A stretch of DNA of 58,008 nucleotides from Streptomyces sp. PKU-EA00015 (GTDB taxonomy: Bacteria; Actinomycetota; Actinomycetes; Streptomycetales; Streptomycetaceae). This document shows positions 1-8,673 of the stretch, piece after piece (within the stretch, counting starts at the first letter, position 1; each line of letters begins with the position of its first letter). The notes beneath the pieces were generated by a model. It was given only the letters and a program-made list of their open reading frames with translations, was not told the origin of the DNA and made no database searches. The position numbers and the translations under genes were made by a program. The DNA is taken from the NCBI RefSeq assembly GCF_013387495.1, contig NZ_JABZEE010000023.1, positions 1 through 58,008 on the forward strand, given 5' to 3'.

Positions 1-95
1 GGAAAACCTTGCGCAACCCACCGTTCACCGCCGGGAACAAAACATCTGAGACCATTTGTTCCGAGAACGAACTTACTCGGAAAGGCCCTCCCCTC

Positions 96-1322
96 ATGCC
101 CTTGGCGCTACTCGCCCTCGCCGTATCCGCCTTCGGCATCGGAACCACCGAATTCGTCATGATGGGCCTCCTGCCCAACGTCGCCGACGACCTCGGTACC
201 TCCGTCCCCACGGCCGGACACCTCGTCTCCGCCTACGCCCTCGGCGTCGTCATCGGAGCCCCGCTCCTGACCGCCCTCGGCTCCCGCGTGCCCCGCAAGC
301 GGATGCTCCTGCTGCTCATGGCGCTCTTCACCCTCGGGAACCTCGCCTCCGCGCTCGCCCCCGGCTTCGGCACCCTCCTCGCGGGCCGCGTCCTCGCCGG
401 GCTGCCGCACGGCGCGTTCTTCGGCGTCGGCGCCGTCGTCGCCGCCCGGCTGGTCCGCGAGAACCGGCAGGCCCGCGCCGTCGCCACGATGTTCCTCGGG
501 CTGACCGTCGCCAACATCGTCGGCGTCCCCGCCGCCACCGCACTCGGCCAGCACCTCGGCTGGCGCGCCACGTTCCTCGTCGTCACCGCCATCGGCCTCC
601 TCGCGATGGCCGCCCTCGCCCGGCTCGTCCCGCACATGCCGCTCGACGCCCACCAGAGCGTCGGCCGGGAGCTGCGCGCACTCGGCGACAGGCAGGTCGT
701 CCTCGGCCTGCTGACCGCCGTCTTCGGGTTCGCCGGCGTCTTCGCCGTGTACGCGTACCTGGCCTCGATGACCACCGAGGCCATGGGCCTCGCGGAGGCG
801 TCCGTCACACTCGTGCTCGCCCTGTTCGGCATCGGCATGACACTGGGCGCGCTCGTCGCGGGGCCGCTCACCGACCGGGCGCTGCGCCCGACCCTGTACG
901 GCTCCCTCGCCGCGCTCGCCCTCGTCCTGGTCGCGTTCCCCTTCACCGTGCACACCACGTGGCTCGCGCTCACGGCCGTCGTCGTCCTCGGCGCGGTCGG
1001 CTTCCTGACCACCACCCCGCTGCAGATGCTCGTGATGCGCAAGGCGCAGGACGCGCCGACGCTCGCCTCGGCCTCCAACCACTCGGCGTTCAACCTCGCC
1101 AACGCGGGCGGCGCCTGGCTCGGCGGCGCGGCCATCGCGGCCGGCTGGGGCTGGACGTCGCCGGCCTTCGTCGGCGCCGTCCTGACCGTCGTGGGTCTCG
1201 CGATCGCCGCCGCGGCCGGACTGCTCGACCGCGACGGAAAGGGGGCCTCCCGCGTGATCGCCGCAGGAAGCCCCCGTACACCGGAGCCGGTCAGCTCGTC
1301 GTCTCGCGCCACCGGTTCGTGA
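96..1322 (+). CDS. MFS efflux transporter, DHA1 family (AraJ-like)
   Basis: A 408-residue, 12-helix major facilitator. The N-terminal motif GTTEFVMMGLLP and the loop RVPRKRMLL between helices 2 and 3 are typical of the DHA1 drug/sugar exporters such as AraJ and Cmx, which exchange protons for small molecules at the inner membrane. The ATG at 96 follows GGAAAGG and starts just before helix 1; an in-frame start further upstream would add 29 unlikely residues. The last 32 bases overlap the convergent end of nadE. The substrate cannot be told from sequence; sugar or drug export is family inference. Confidence 0.85.
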   Translation: MPLALLALAVSAFGIGTTEFVMMGLLPNVADDLGTSVPTAGHLVSAYALGVVIGAPLLTALGSRVPRKRMLLLLMALFTLGNLASALAPGFGTLLAGRVLAGLPHGAFFGVGAVVAARLVRENRQARAVATMFLGLTVANIVGVPAATALGQHLGWRATFLVVTAIGLLAMAALARLVPHMPLDAHQSVGRELRALGDRQVVLGLLTAVFGFAGVFAVYAYLASMTTEAMGLAEASVTLVLALFGIGMTLGALVAGPLTDRALRPTLYGSLAALALVLVAFPFTVHTTWLALTAVVVLGAVGFLTTTPLQMLVMRKAQDAPTLASASNHSAFNLANAGGAWLGGAAIAAGWGWTSPAFVGAVLTVVGLAIAAAAGLLDRDGKGASRVIAAGSPRTPEPVSSSSRATGS

Positions 1323-3048
1323 TCGGCAGCCGCCGGTCCTTGCCGAAGCCCTTGGCCGAGATCTTGGTGCCCGGCGGGTACTGGCGCCGCTTGTACTCCG
1401 CCGTGTCCACCAGCCGCAGCGTCTTCGTCACCAGCTCCTCGTCGAAGCCAGCCGCGACGATCGCGTCCTTGCCCTGATCACGGTCGACGTACAGCTCCAG
1501 GAGGCGGTCCAGCAGGTCGTAGTCGGGCAGCGAGTCGGTGTCCACCTGGCCCGGGCGCAGCTCGGCGCTCGGCGGCTTCGTGATCGACGCCTCCGGGATC
1601 GGCGGGGTCTGGCCGCGCTCCTCGGCGGCGCGGTTGCGCCACTGCGCGAGCCGGAAGACGGACGTCTTGTAGACGTCCTTGATCGGCCCGTACGCCCCGA
1701 CCGAGTCGCCGTACAGCGTCGAATAGCCCACGGCCAGCTCGGACTTGTTGCCCGGCGCGAGCACGATGTGGCCCTCCTGGTTGGACAGGGCCATCAGCAT
1801 CGTCCCGCGCAGCCGCGACTGGAGGTTCTCCTCGGCCAGCCCGGTGAGCCCCAGCGAGCCCATGTACGCGTCGAACATCGGCTCGATCGGTACGGTCCGG
1901 AAGTTCAGCCCGGTCCGGCGCGCCAGCTCGGCGGCGTCGCCCTTGGAGTGGTCGGAGCTGTACTTGGACGGCATCGAGACGCCGTAGACGTTCTGCGCTC
2001 CGAGGGCGTCGCACGCGATGGCCGCGACGAGGGCGGAGTCGATGCCGCCGGAGAGGCCGACGAGGACGGACCGGAAGCCGTTCTTGGCGGCGTACGCGCG
2101 CAGGCCGACGACCAGCGCGGAGTACACCTCCTCGTCGTCGTCGAGCCGGTCGGCGTAGCCGCCGGTGAGCTCGGCCTCGTACGCGGGCAGCGGCTCCTCG
2201 GACAGCACGACGCGGTCGACGGTCAGGCCGTCGTCCACGACGCCGGTGGGCGCGTCGGCGGCGGCCGCGGGCAGGTCCAGGTCCAGTACGACGCAGCCCT
2301 CGGCGAACTGGGGTGCGCGGGCGATCACTTCGCCGTCGGCGCCCACGACGATGGAGTCGCCGTCGAAGACGAGCTCGTCCTGCCCGCCGATCATCGCCAG
2401 GTACGCGGTGGTGCAGCCGGCCTCCTGGGCGCGCTTGCGCACCAGCTCCAGGCGGGTGTCGTCCTTCTCGCGCTCGTACGGCGAGGCGTTGATCGAGACC
2501 AGCAGGCCGGCCTTCGCACTGCGGGCCGCCGGCACGCGGCCGCCGTCCTGCCACAGGTCCTCGCAGATCGCGAGCGCGACGTCGACGCCGTGGACGCGGA
2601 CGACCGGCATGGTGTCGCCCGGCACGAAGTACCGGAACTCGTCGAAGACGCCGTAGTTGGGCAGGTGGTGCTTGGCGAAGGTCAGTACCACCTCGCCGCC
2701 GTGCAGCACGGCGGCGGCGTTCTGCGGAGCGCCGGCGGGCTGGCCGTACCTGGGCTGGGCCGTCTCGGAGCGGTCCAGGTAGCCGACGACGACCGGCAGG
2801 TCCCCGAACCCCTCGGCGGCGAGCCGCGAGGCGAGCGCCGGCAGCGCGGCGCGGGACGCCTCGACGAAGGACGAGCGCAGGGCCAGGTCCTCGACGGGGT
2901 ACCCGGTGAGCACCATCTCGGGGAACGCGACGAGGTGCGCCCCCTGCTCGGCGGCGTGCCGGGTCCAGTGGACGATGGCCTCGGCGTTGCCGGCGATGTC
3001 ACCGACGGTCGAGTCGATCTGATTCAGAGCGATGCGTAGTTGAGGCAC
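1291..3048 (-). CDS. nadE: Glutamine-dependent NAD+ synthetase
   Basis: Makes NAD+ from deamido-NAD, ATP and glutamine in the cytoplasm. It is a 585-residue two-domain enzyme. The N-terminal nitrilase-fold glutaminase (about 1-260) shows the Glu44 (FPEMVLTGY), Lys126 (AKHHLP) and Cys162 (ICEDLWQDGG) triad. The C-terminal synthetase has the PP-loop SGGIDS at 333-338, and ammonia is channelled between the domains. The start is the GTG at 3048 giving VPQLRIALNQ, which matches the family N-terminus; a longer in-frame reading adds 77 low-complexity residues and is rejected. The 3' end overlaps the convergent MFS gene by 32 bp. Confidence 0.96.
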   Translation of the reverse strand: MPQLRIALNQIDSTVGDIAGNAEAIVHWTRHAAEQGAHLVAFPEMVLTGYPVEDLALRSSFVEASRAALPALASRLAAEGFGDLPVVVGYLDRSETAQPRYGQPAGAPQNAAAVLHGGEVVLTFAKHHLPNYGVFDEFRYFVPGDTMPVVRVHGVDVALAICEDLWQDGGRVPAARSAKAGLLVSINASPYEREKDDTRLELVRKRAQEAGCTTAYLAMIGGQDELVFDGDSIVVGADGEVIARAPQFAEGCVVLDLDLPAAAADAPTGVVDDGLTVDRVVLSEEPLPAYEAELTGGYADRLDDDEEVYSALVVGLRAYAAKNGFRSVLVGLSGGIDSALVAAIACDALGAQNVYGVSMPSKYSSDHSKGDAAELARRTGLNFRTVPIEPMFDAYMGSLGLTGLAEENLQSRLRGTMLMALSNQEGHIVLAPGNKSELAVGYSTLYGDSVGAYGPIKDVYKTSVFRLAQWRNRAAEERGQTPPIPEASITKPPSAELRPGQVDTDSLPDYDLLDRLLELYVDRDQGKDAIVAAGFDEELVTKTLRLVDTAEYKRRQYPPGTKISAKGFGKDRRLPITNRWRETTS

Positions 3049-3128
3049 GCGGCTCAGTGTAATCGTCTTTCTGACGCGATGTCTCGGGACGGGGGGCGAG
3101 CGGCTCGTGCCGGCAGGCCCCGTACCGA

Positions 3129-3172
3129 CAGCCACCCGCACCCCGCGGCGAGGGGCCGCGGGTGCGGGTGGC
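3129..3172 (-). terminator. Hairpin after the CBS-pair gene
   Basis: About 21 bp of inverted repeat with one bulge: arms ACAGCCACCCGCACCCCGCG and its near-complement ending GGGTGCGGGTGGCTGT, with a short G-rich loop. It lies between the CBS gene (stop at 3290, minus strand) and nadE, so it most likely ends CBS transcription. Confidence 0.7.
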
Positions 3173-3289
3173 TGTCCGGCCGCCGGACCGCACCCCGCGC
3201 AGTCGTCCGGCCGCCGGGACCCGCGGCGCGCAGCGCACGCACGGGCCCGGGGCGTCGGTGCGGCACGAGCGCGCCGCACCGACAGGCTG

Positions 3290-3721
3290 CTACGAACGAG
3301 GTCCGGTCGCCGCGTACACGCGTTCCGCCCAGCCCGCGATCTGGTCCTCGTTGAGGTGCTGTGCCAGATCGGCCTCGCTGATCATGCCCACCAGGCGCTT
3401 GTTCTCGATCACCGGCAGGCGGCGGATCTGGTGGCCCTGCATCTCGCGCAGCACCTCCTCGACGTCGGCGCCCGCGTCGATCCAGCGCGGCGTGCCCTTG
3501 GCCATCTCGCCCGCCGTCACCTTCGACGGGTCGTGCCCCATGGCGACACAGCCCACGACGATGTCACGGTCGGTGAGGATGCCGCAGAGGCGTTCGTCGG
3601 CGTCCGCGATGGGCAGAGCGCCCACGTTCATCTCGCGCATCATCTGTGCGGCGCGGTCGAGGGTCTCGTTCGCGGGAATCCACTGGGCCCCCGCGTGCAT
3701 GATGTCTTTGGCCGTGGTCAT
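3290..3721 (-). CDS. CBS-domain pair protein
   Basis: A stand-alone 143-residue protein made of two CBS domains (about 8-60 and 73-130), with the typical IADADERLCGILTDRDI and IENKRLVGMISEADL strands. Such proteins bind adenine nucleotides and act as energy or stress sensors; the closest well-known relative in shape is mycobacterial Hrp1. No catalytic domain is attached. AGGAGG lies just upstream of the ATG. It is monocistronic between two hairpins. Confidence 0.9.
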   Translation of the reverse strand: MTTAKDIMHAGAQWIPANETLDRAAQMMREMNVGALPIADADERLCGILTDRDIVVGCVAMGHDPSKVTAGEMAKGTPRWIDAGADVEEVLREMQGHQIRRLPVIENKRLVGMISEADLAQHLNEDQIAGWAERVYAATGPRS

Positions 3722-3820
3722 CGAACGTGCCTCCTGGATGCCGGAAGACCCCGAGCCATCCCATTGTGGTTGCGCCTTTCGGCGTACGCGACCGCTGCGG
3801 TCACCGGCCCCGAAGCACGT

Positions 3821-3858
3821 GGGCCCGGCACGTCACCACGCGGTGACGGGCCGGGCCC
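3821..3858 (-). terminator. Two-tier hairpin after the DUF305 gene
   Basis: An outer stem GGGCCCGGC/GCCGGGCCC and an inner stem GTCACC/GGTGAC around ACGC, separated by a 2x2 internal loop. It lies 16 nt after the stop of the DUF305 gene on the minus strand. Confidence 0.75.
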
Positions 3859-3874
3859 GCGGTCTTCCGTACGG

Positions 3875-4558
3875 TCAGGCGAGCGGCTCGGCGCCGCGCT
3901 TCTTCAGCAGGCCGACCATCAGCTCGACCTCCGAGCGCTGCGCGTCCACCATGCCCTGCGCCAGATCGCGCTCCGTGGCGACGGTGCACAGGTCCACGCA
4001 GCCCTGGGCCATGGCCACACCGCCGTTGTGATGGTTGATCATCAGCTGGAGGTAGAAGACCTCCGCCTGCCGGCCGCTGAGCCCGCCCAGCCGCTCCAGC
4101 TCGTCCTTCGTCGCCATGCCCGGCATCAGCCGGCCGTCGTCCGCCGCGCCGCCGGCGTGGCCCGAGCCGTGTCCGCCGTGGGCGGAGCCGTCCGCGGACG
4201 AGGCGTCCGTGCCCTGGTGCATCCATTCCATCGGCTCGCGGCCGGCGACGACCTTGGGCAGCTCCCACAGGTCGAGCCAGCCCAGCATCATGCCGCGCTG
4301 GTTGGCCTGCGTGTTGGCGATGTCGTACGCGAGCCTGCGCACCTCCTCGTCCTTCGTCCGGTCCCGGACGATGAACGACATCTCCACCGCCTGCTGATGG
4401 TGGACCGACATGTCCCGGGCGAAGCCGGCGTCCGCCGAATCCCCCGTGGGCGTACGCGCGGCGGACGTCTCCCCGCCCGCGGAGGCCACCGTGGCGGCAC
4501 CGGCGAACAGCAGCGCGAGCACGACCGCGGTGATCGCGGCCCAGTGCGTGCGCGTCAT
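3875..4558 (-). CDS. DUF305 secreted protein
   Basis: 227 residues with an N-terminal signal or anchor helix (about 7-27) followed by a DUF305 ferritin-like domain. Two His-rich motifs characteristic of the family are present: FARDMSVHHQQAVEM near 46-60 and LMINHHNGGVAMAQ near 172-185. An insert between them is rich in His and Gly (HGGHGSGHAGG). The family is exported and often sits beside copper genes, so metal binding is plausible but unproven. It starts 5 nt after the DUF3105 gene and is almost certainly co-transcribed and translationally coupled with it. Confidence 0.9.
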   Translation of the reverse strand: MTRTHWAAITAVVLALLFAGAATVASAGGETSAARTPTGDSADAGFARDMSVHHQQAVEMSFIVRDRTKDEEVRRLAYDIANTQANQRGMMLGWLDLWELPKVVAGREPMEWMHQGTDASSADGSAHGGHGSGHAGGAADDGRLMPGMATKDELERLGGLSGRQAEVFYLQLMINHHNGGVAMAQGCVDLCTVATERDLAQGMVDAQRSEVELMVGLLKKRGAEPLA

Positions 4559-4563
4559 GCCGC

Positions 4564-5211
4564 TCACTTCCCGCTCAGCCCGCCCGTGCAGGCCGCACCG
4601 GGCTCGGGCGTCTGCGGACCCTGCACGTACTTGGTGAAGAACTGGTTCACGCGCGGGTCGTCGGCCGAGTCGACCGTGACCTGCTTGCCCCAGGCGCTCA
4701 GCATGATCGCGCCCTTCTGGTCCTTGTACGGGCTCATCAGCGAGTACGGGGTCTTCGCGACCTTCTCGCCGAGCTTCTTCACATCGGCCTCGGCGGCCTT
4801 GTCGGTGTACGTCACCCAGACCGCGCCGTGCTCCAGCGAGTGGACGGCGTTCACGTCCGGGACGGGCTCGGTGTAGACGTCGCCGTTGCAGTTCATCCAC
4901 ACCTGGCTGTGGTCGCCGCCGACCGGCGGAGCCATTTCGTACTTCACCTGGGTGTCGACGTGGTTGCGGCCCAGCTTCTTCGCGTCCCAGCTCTGCTCGT
5001 CGGTCACCGGCGCCTTGGCCGCGGCGACCTCCTGTTCCTTCTCCTCGGACTTCTTGTTGAGGACGAAGCCGCCGAAGCCGACGAGCGCGGCGACGACGAG
5101 GGTGCTGACACTGATCGTGATGATGCGGTTGCGGCGCTCGCGCGCCTGCTCGGCGCGGCGCATCTGCTCTATTCGGGCCCGGCGGTCGTTGGTCGTGTTG
5201 CGGGAAGCCAT
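4564..5211 (-). CDS. DUF3105 membrane-anchored protein
   Basis: 215 residues: a charged, probably coiled N-terminus (about 8-28), one transmembrane helix (29-51), then an extracytoplasmic DUF3105 domain. The His-containing segment HSLEHGAVWVTY is conserved in this family. The biochemical role is unknown. The tight pairing with a DUF305 gene is common in Streptomyces and suggests a shared envelope function, possibly in metal handling. It may be co-transcribed with the small gene 65 nt upstream. Confidence 0.9.
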   Translation of the reverse strand: MASRNTTNDRRARIEQMRRAEQARERRNRIITISVSTLVVAALVGFGGFVLNKKSEEKEQEVAAAKAPVTDEQSWDAKKLGRNHVDTQVKYEMAPPVGGDHSQVWMNCNGDVYTEPVPDVNAVHSLEHGAVWVTYTDKAAEADVKKLGEKVAKTPYSLMSPYKDQKGAIMLSAWGKQVTVDSADDPRVNQFFTKYVQGPQTPEPGAACTGGLSGK

Positions 5212-5276
5212 CGTGGGGTCGTCCTTCGTGAGGTCTGCGGGGGTGTCTGTCGGTGCGCGGGAAGTGAGCGGGCGGA

Positions 5277-5681
5277 CTACGCCCGCAGCACTTGAAGGAC
5301 GTGCAGGTCGGGAGCCCGGGGCAGGGCGCCGGTCCGCGGCGGTCCGCCGCCGTCGGCCGGCGCCGCCGTGTACGGGAGCTCGGCGGCCGCGGCCAGCGGA
5401 GCGTCGAGCGGGGGTGCGGTGAGCACGGCCGGACCCAGCACCGGCAGCAGACCGCAGTCGCCCCGGTCGTACGGGCAGCTGAACACGGCCGAGGGCTCGG
5501 GGCCGCCACCGGTGGCACCGGGTGCCCGCACGGCCGCGGCCTCGTGTGCAGCCCCCCGGTGGGGGGCGGGCGCCGACGGGCCCAGGCAGATGAAGAGCGC
5601 ACCGAGCAGCGTCGCCACGGAGCTCAGCAGAGCCGTGGGACGCGCACTGCGCGAGACGCGGTCGCTCCGCGAACCCCTCAT
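5277..5681 (-). CDS. Small hypothetical exported protein
   Basis: 134 residues from the ATG at 5681. An Arg/Ser-rich start is followed by one hydrophobic segment (TALLSSVATLLGALFICL), then a Pro/Ala/Gly-rich stretch that I do not recognise, ending in DLHVLQVLRA. Two cysteines in SCPYDRGDCG could form a disulphide outside the cell. It is the first gene of the probable DUF3105-DUF305 operon. Its third-codon positions fit coding sequence, but no family can be named. Confidence 0.6.
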   Translation of the reverse strand: MRGSRSDRVSRSARPTALLSSVATLLGALFICLGPSAPAPHRGAAHEAAAVRAPGATGGGPEPSAVFSCPYDRGDCGLLPVLGPAVLTAPPLDAPLAAAAELPYTAAPADGGGPPRTGALPRAPDLHVLQVLRA

Positions 5682-5994
5682 GGCCCGAGATCGTAGTAGG
5701 CGCACGGGCGGTGCAGGCCGGACGGGGAGAGAAACCTCACGGGTCGCGGGGCGGACAACCGGCGAGAACCGCTCGAAGGCCCCGGCGCCCGAAGCGACGG
5801 GACCCCCGGGCGCCCGTGAGGACCTTCACAGGGCCCCGGAGGAGGTGAGGCACCCCTCAGGGTCGTCTCCGGATGTGCCCTGGCCCACAATGGGCACAAC
5901 CGCCCTGCGCAACGTGCCCGAAACCCGTGAGTGGCATCCTCGGAGCGGTGGGCAGGCGGCAGACAGGCGGCGGGACCGGCAAGGAATGGTGGAA

Positions 5995-7356
5995 ATGGAT
6001 AAGCAGCAGGAATTCGTGCTCCGCACGCTCGAGGAGCGCGACATCCGCTTCGTGCGCCTGTGGTTCACCGACGTGCTCGGCTTCCTCAAGTCCGTCGCCG
6101 TGGCCCCCGCCGAGCTGGAGCAGGCCTTCGACGAGGGCATCGGCTTCGACGGCTCCGCGATCGAGGGCTTCGCACGCGTCTACGAGTCGGACATGATCGC
6201 CAAGCCGGACCCCGGCACCTTCCAGATCCTGCCGTGGCGCGCGGAGGCCCCCGGCACCGCCCGGATGTTCTGCGACATCCTGATGCCCGACGGGTCGCCG
6301 TCCTTCGCGGACCCGCGCTTCGTGCTGAAGCGCATCCTCGCCAAGACCTCCGACCTGGGCTTCACCTTCTACACCCACCCGGAGATCGAGTTCTTCCTGC
6401 TGAAGGACAAGCCGGTCGACGGCACCCGCCCCACCCCCGCGGACAGCTCCGGCTACTTCGACCACACCCCGCAGCACGTGGGCATGGACTTCCGCCGCCA
6501 GGCCATCACGATGCTGGAGTCCATGGGCATCTCGGTGGAGTTCAGCCACCACGAGGGCGCGCCGGGCCAGCAGGAGATCGACCTGCGCTACGCGGACGCG
6601 CTGTCGACGGCCGACAACATCATGACGTTCCGCCTGGTCATGAAGCAGGTCGCGCTGGAGCAGGGCGTCCAGGCCACGTTCATGCCGAAGCCGTTCTCGG
6701 AGTATCCCGGCTCCGGCATGCACACCCACCTGTCGCTCTTCGAGGGCGACCGCAACGCCTTCTACGAGTCGGGCGCCGAGTACCAGCTCTCCAAGGTCGG
6801 CCGCTCGTTCATCGCGGGCCTGCTGCGGCACGCCGCCGAGATCTCGGCCGTCACCAACCAGTGGGTCAACTCCTACAAGCGCATCTGGGGCGGCTCGGCC
6901 CGCAGCGCCGGCGCCGGCGGCGAGGCCCCCTCGTACATCTGCTGGGGCCACAACAACCGCTCCGCTCTGATCCGCGTCCCGATGTACAAGCCGGGCAAGA
7001 CCGGCTCGGCCCGTATCGAGGTGCGCTCGCTGGACTCCGGCTGCAACCCGTACCTGTCGTACGCGGTCCTGCTCGCGGCGGGCCTCAAGGGCATCGAGGA
7101 GGGCTACGAGCTCCCCGCGGGCGCGGACGACGACGTGTGGGCGCTGTCGGACGCGGAGCGCCGCGCGATGGGCATCGCCCCGCTCCCGCAGAACCTGGGC
7201 GAGGCGATCGACCTGATGGAGCGCAGCGAGCTCGTGGCCGAGACGCTGGGCGAGCACGTCTTCGACTTCTTCCTGCGCAACAAGAAGCAGGAGTGGGAGG
7301 AGTACCGCTCCGAGGTCACGGCCTTCGAGCTGCGCAAGAGCCTGCCGGTGCTGTAG
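5995..7356 (+). CDS. glnA2: Glutamine-synthetase-family protein GlnA2 (gamma-glutamylpolyamine synthetase type)
   Basis: 453 residues of type I GS fold. The N-terminal beta-grasp carries GFDGSAIEGFARVYESDM, and the catalytic domain carries HPEIEFFLL, GAPGQQEIDLRY, MPKPFSEYPGSGMH and RIEVRSLDS. Where GlnA has the adenylylated Tyr, this protein has DDDVWALS, so GlnE cannot modify it there. The start MDKQQEFVLRTLEERDIRF matches mycobacterial GlnA2; AAGGA lies 9 nt upstream, while an ATG at 5986 would be too close. GlnA2 of S. coelicolor has been reported to act on polyamines rather than ammonia, so glutamine synthesis should not be assumed. Confidence 0.93.
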   Translation: MDKQQEFVLRTLEERDIRFVRLWFTDVLGFLKSVAVAPAELEQAFDEGIGFDGSAIEGFARVYESDMIAKPDPGTFQILPWRAEAPGTARMFCDILMPDGSPSFADPRFVLKRILAKTSDLGFTFYTHPEIEFFLLKDKPVDGTRPTPADSSGYFDHTPQHVGMDFRRQAITMLESMGISVEFSHHEGAPGQQEIDLRYADALSTADNIMTFRLVMKQVALEQGVQATFMPKPFSEYPGSGMHTHLSLFEGDRNAFYESGAEYQLSKVGRSFIAGLLRHAAEISAVTNQWVNSYKRIWGGSARSAGAGGEAPSYICWGHNNRSALIRVPMYKPGKTGSARIEVRSLDSGCNPYLSYAVLLAAGLKGIEEGYELPAGADDDVWALSDAERRAMGIAPLPQNLGEAIDLMERSELVAETLGEHVFDFFLRNKKQEWEEYRSEVTAFELRKSLPVL

Positions 7357-7445
7357 GGGCCTTCCGGGGGCCGGGGCGCGCTCCCGGCGGCTTCCGGCGC
7401 CGCAGAGCCTGCGAGGCGGGCCCTTTCCTCCTGCGGATGCGAAGT

Positions 7446-7488
7446 CCGCAGGGTGCCGTGACCCTGGGAGGGACGGGGGACCCTGCGG
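7446..7488 (+). terminator. Inverted repeat between glnA2 and the antitoxin-like gene
   Basis: Perfect 9-bp arms CCGCAGGGT (7446-7454) and ACCCTGCGG (7480-7488) around a 25-nt loop, placed 90 nt after the glnA2 stop and 17 nt before the next start codon. It may be a weak terminator or a leader structure for the small gene. Confidence 0.4.
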
Positions 7489-7504
7489 CGAGGAGGAAAA
7501 CCCC

Positions 7505-7732
7505 ATGTCCATGATGGACAAGATCAAGAGCATGCTCAAAGGCCACCCTCAGCAGACGAACCAGGGCATCGAGAAGGCCGGCGACTACGTGGACGACAGG
7601 ACCCAGGGCAAGCACAGGCGCCACGTGGACACGGCCCAGGACCGGATGAGGGAGCAGCTCGGCGGTGAGGGCGGCCGGCCCGGCCCCGCCCCCGGCCCGG
7701 ACCGCGGCCCGGACGAGCCGCCGCGGGCCTGA
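7505..7732 (+). CDS. Orphan antitoxin-like peptide (MT0933/Rv0909 type)
   Basis: 75 residues starting MSMMDKIKSMLKGHPQQ. The short Lys-rich amphipathic start, then GIEKAGDYVDDRT and the HVDTAQDRM segment, are the hallmark of the actinobacterial MT0933-like antitoxin family. The C-terminal 25 residues are a Pro/Gly-rich tail. AGGAGGA sits 8 nt before the ATG, so it should be well translated. No toxin gene is adjacent: glnA2 is upstream and a convergent methyltransferase downstream. Either its toxin is encoded elsewhere or the family name does not reflect its job. Confidence 0.75.
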   Translation: MSMMDKIKSMLKGHPQQTNQGIEKAGDYVDDRTQGKHRRHVDTAQDRMREQLGGEGGRPGPAPGPDRGPDEPPRA

Positions 7733-7755
7733 CTGCGACCGGCCGGCCCGGACCG

Positions 7756-7785
7756 GGGGCGCACGTCCCCGGCCCGGGCCGCGGT
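7756..7785 (+). terminator. Hairpin after the antitoxin-like gene
   Basis: GGCCCGGACCGGGGGCG is followed closely by CGTCCCCGGCCCGGGCC, giving a strong GC-rich stem about 20 nt beyond the stop codon. Confidence 0.5.
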
Positions 7786-7862
7786 GTGCCGGGAGCCGTC
7801 AGGGAGCTTCGGCGAAGGTCCGGGATTCCGTCCTGTGGCTCGGGAGTGCGACCACGCAGCGC

Positions 7863-7895
7863 AGGTCGGCGCGCGGCCGGCCTCAGCCGGCCGAC
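7863..7895 (-). terminator. Hairpin after methyltransferase 1
   Basis: GGTCGGC (7 bp) pairs with GCCGACC, and there is an inner GCCGGC repeat. It lies about 20 nt past the stop of the minus-strand methyltransferase. Confidence 0.5.
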
Positions 7896-7911
7896 CTCGG
7901 TTCGCCCCTCT

Positions 7912-8610
7912 TCACCGACTCCGCTTCACGACCCCAGACGGATTCGAACGTGAAGGTCGTTCGGGTTTGTGGGCGAGAAAGGTGGCGAAAGTCCTCTCAG
8001 CCCCTTCGCCGGGTTCCTCCACCAGACGTGCGGTGAGGACGAGCCCGGCCTGCTTCAGGAGTTCGGCAATCCGATCAGGCGGCAACAGGTAGGACTCGTA
8101 GGACACCGGATGACCGCCGTATGCCTGTGTGGGACGCAGATGCTGGTCGGCCCCTACGTGACCGGCCAGCATCACACAGCCGCCAGGCGCGAGAGTGCGG
8201 TGGAACTCGCCGAACACCACCGGCAACAACGTCGGTGGCGTGTGGTGGGTGGAGTAGTACGCGAGGATGCCGCCGAGGTCGTCGTCCTCGATCGGGAGCG
8301 AGGTCATCGAGCCGACGCCGAAGCGCAGATCCGGGTAGGCATGACGGGCAATCTCGACCATGGCGGGCGAGAGGTCCATGCCGAACGCAGGCACTTGCCG
8401 CTCGGCAAGGTAGGCCGTGACTTTGCCGGGTCCGCATCCCAGGTCGGCGACAGGCCCGAGACCGGCCGTGCGCACCACCTCCGCGAACACGTTCAGCATC
8501 CCTCGTGACAGCGGATCCAGCTCCGCCGGAGGCTTGACCTGCTCGAAGTAGTCGGAGGCGACCGTGTCGTACGACTCCCGGACGGCGGCGAGGTAGGAGA
8601 GATCAGGCAT
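7912..8610 (-). CDS. Class I SAM-dependent methyltransferase (copy 1)
   Basis: 232 residues with the class I fold: motif I VADLGCGPGKVTAYL near 54-68, GMDLSPAMVEIAR, and a post-motif segment HRTLAPGGCVML. The substrate is unknown; this type often modifies small molecules. It is a clear paralogue of the next upstream gene (63 nt apart), sharing YLAERxV/DLSPAMV and the HxPPxxxPxVxxEFHRxLAPGG block. No strong ribosome site precedes the ATG at 8610. Confidence 0.88.
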   Translation of the reverse strand: MPDLSYLAAVRESYDTVASDYFEQVKPPAELDPLSRGMLNVFAEVVRTAGLGPVADLGCGPGKVTAYLAERQVPAFGMDLSPAMVEIARHAYPDLRFGVGSMTSLPIEDDDLGGILAYYSTHHTPPTLLPVVFGEFHRTLAPGGCVMLAGHVGADQHLRPTQAYGGHPVSYESYLLPPDRIAELLKQAGLVLTARLVEEPGEGAERTFATFLAHKPERPSRSNPSGVVKRSR

Positions 8611-8673
8611 GCGGGCGACCCCGGTGAGGGCCCGCAGCCCACATGATCCGGTGCGGGGAGGCGTCGATGGTCG

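Noticed and set aside
56..1477. Long Arg/Pro-rich reading frames overlapping the MFS gene
   Set aside because: They are shadow frames typical of GC-rich DNA: extreme Arg/Pro/Ala content, no domains and wrong third-position bias.
7820..7860. A tRNA-like stretch near 7.83 kb
   Set aside because: It cannot be folded into a cloverleaf with a T-loop or acceptor stem.
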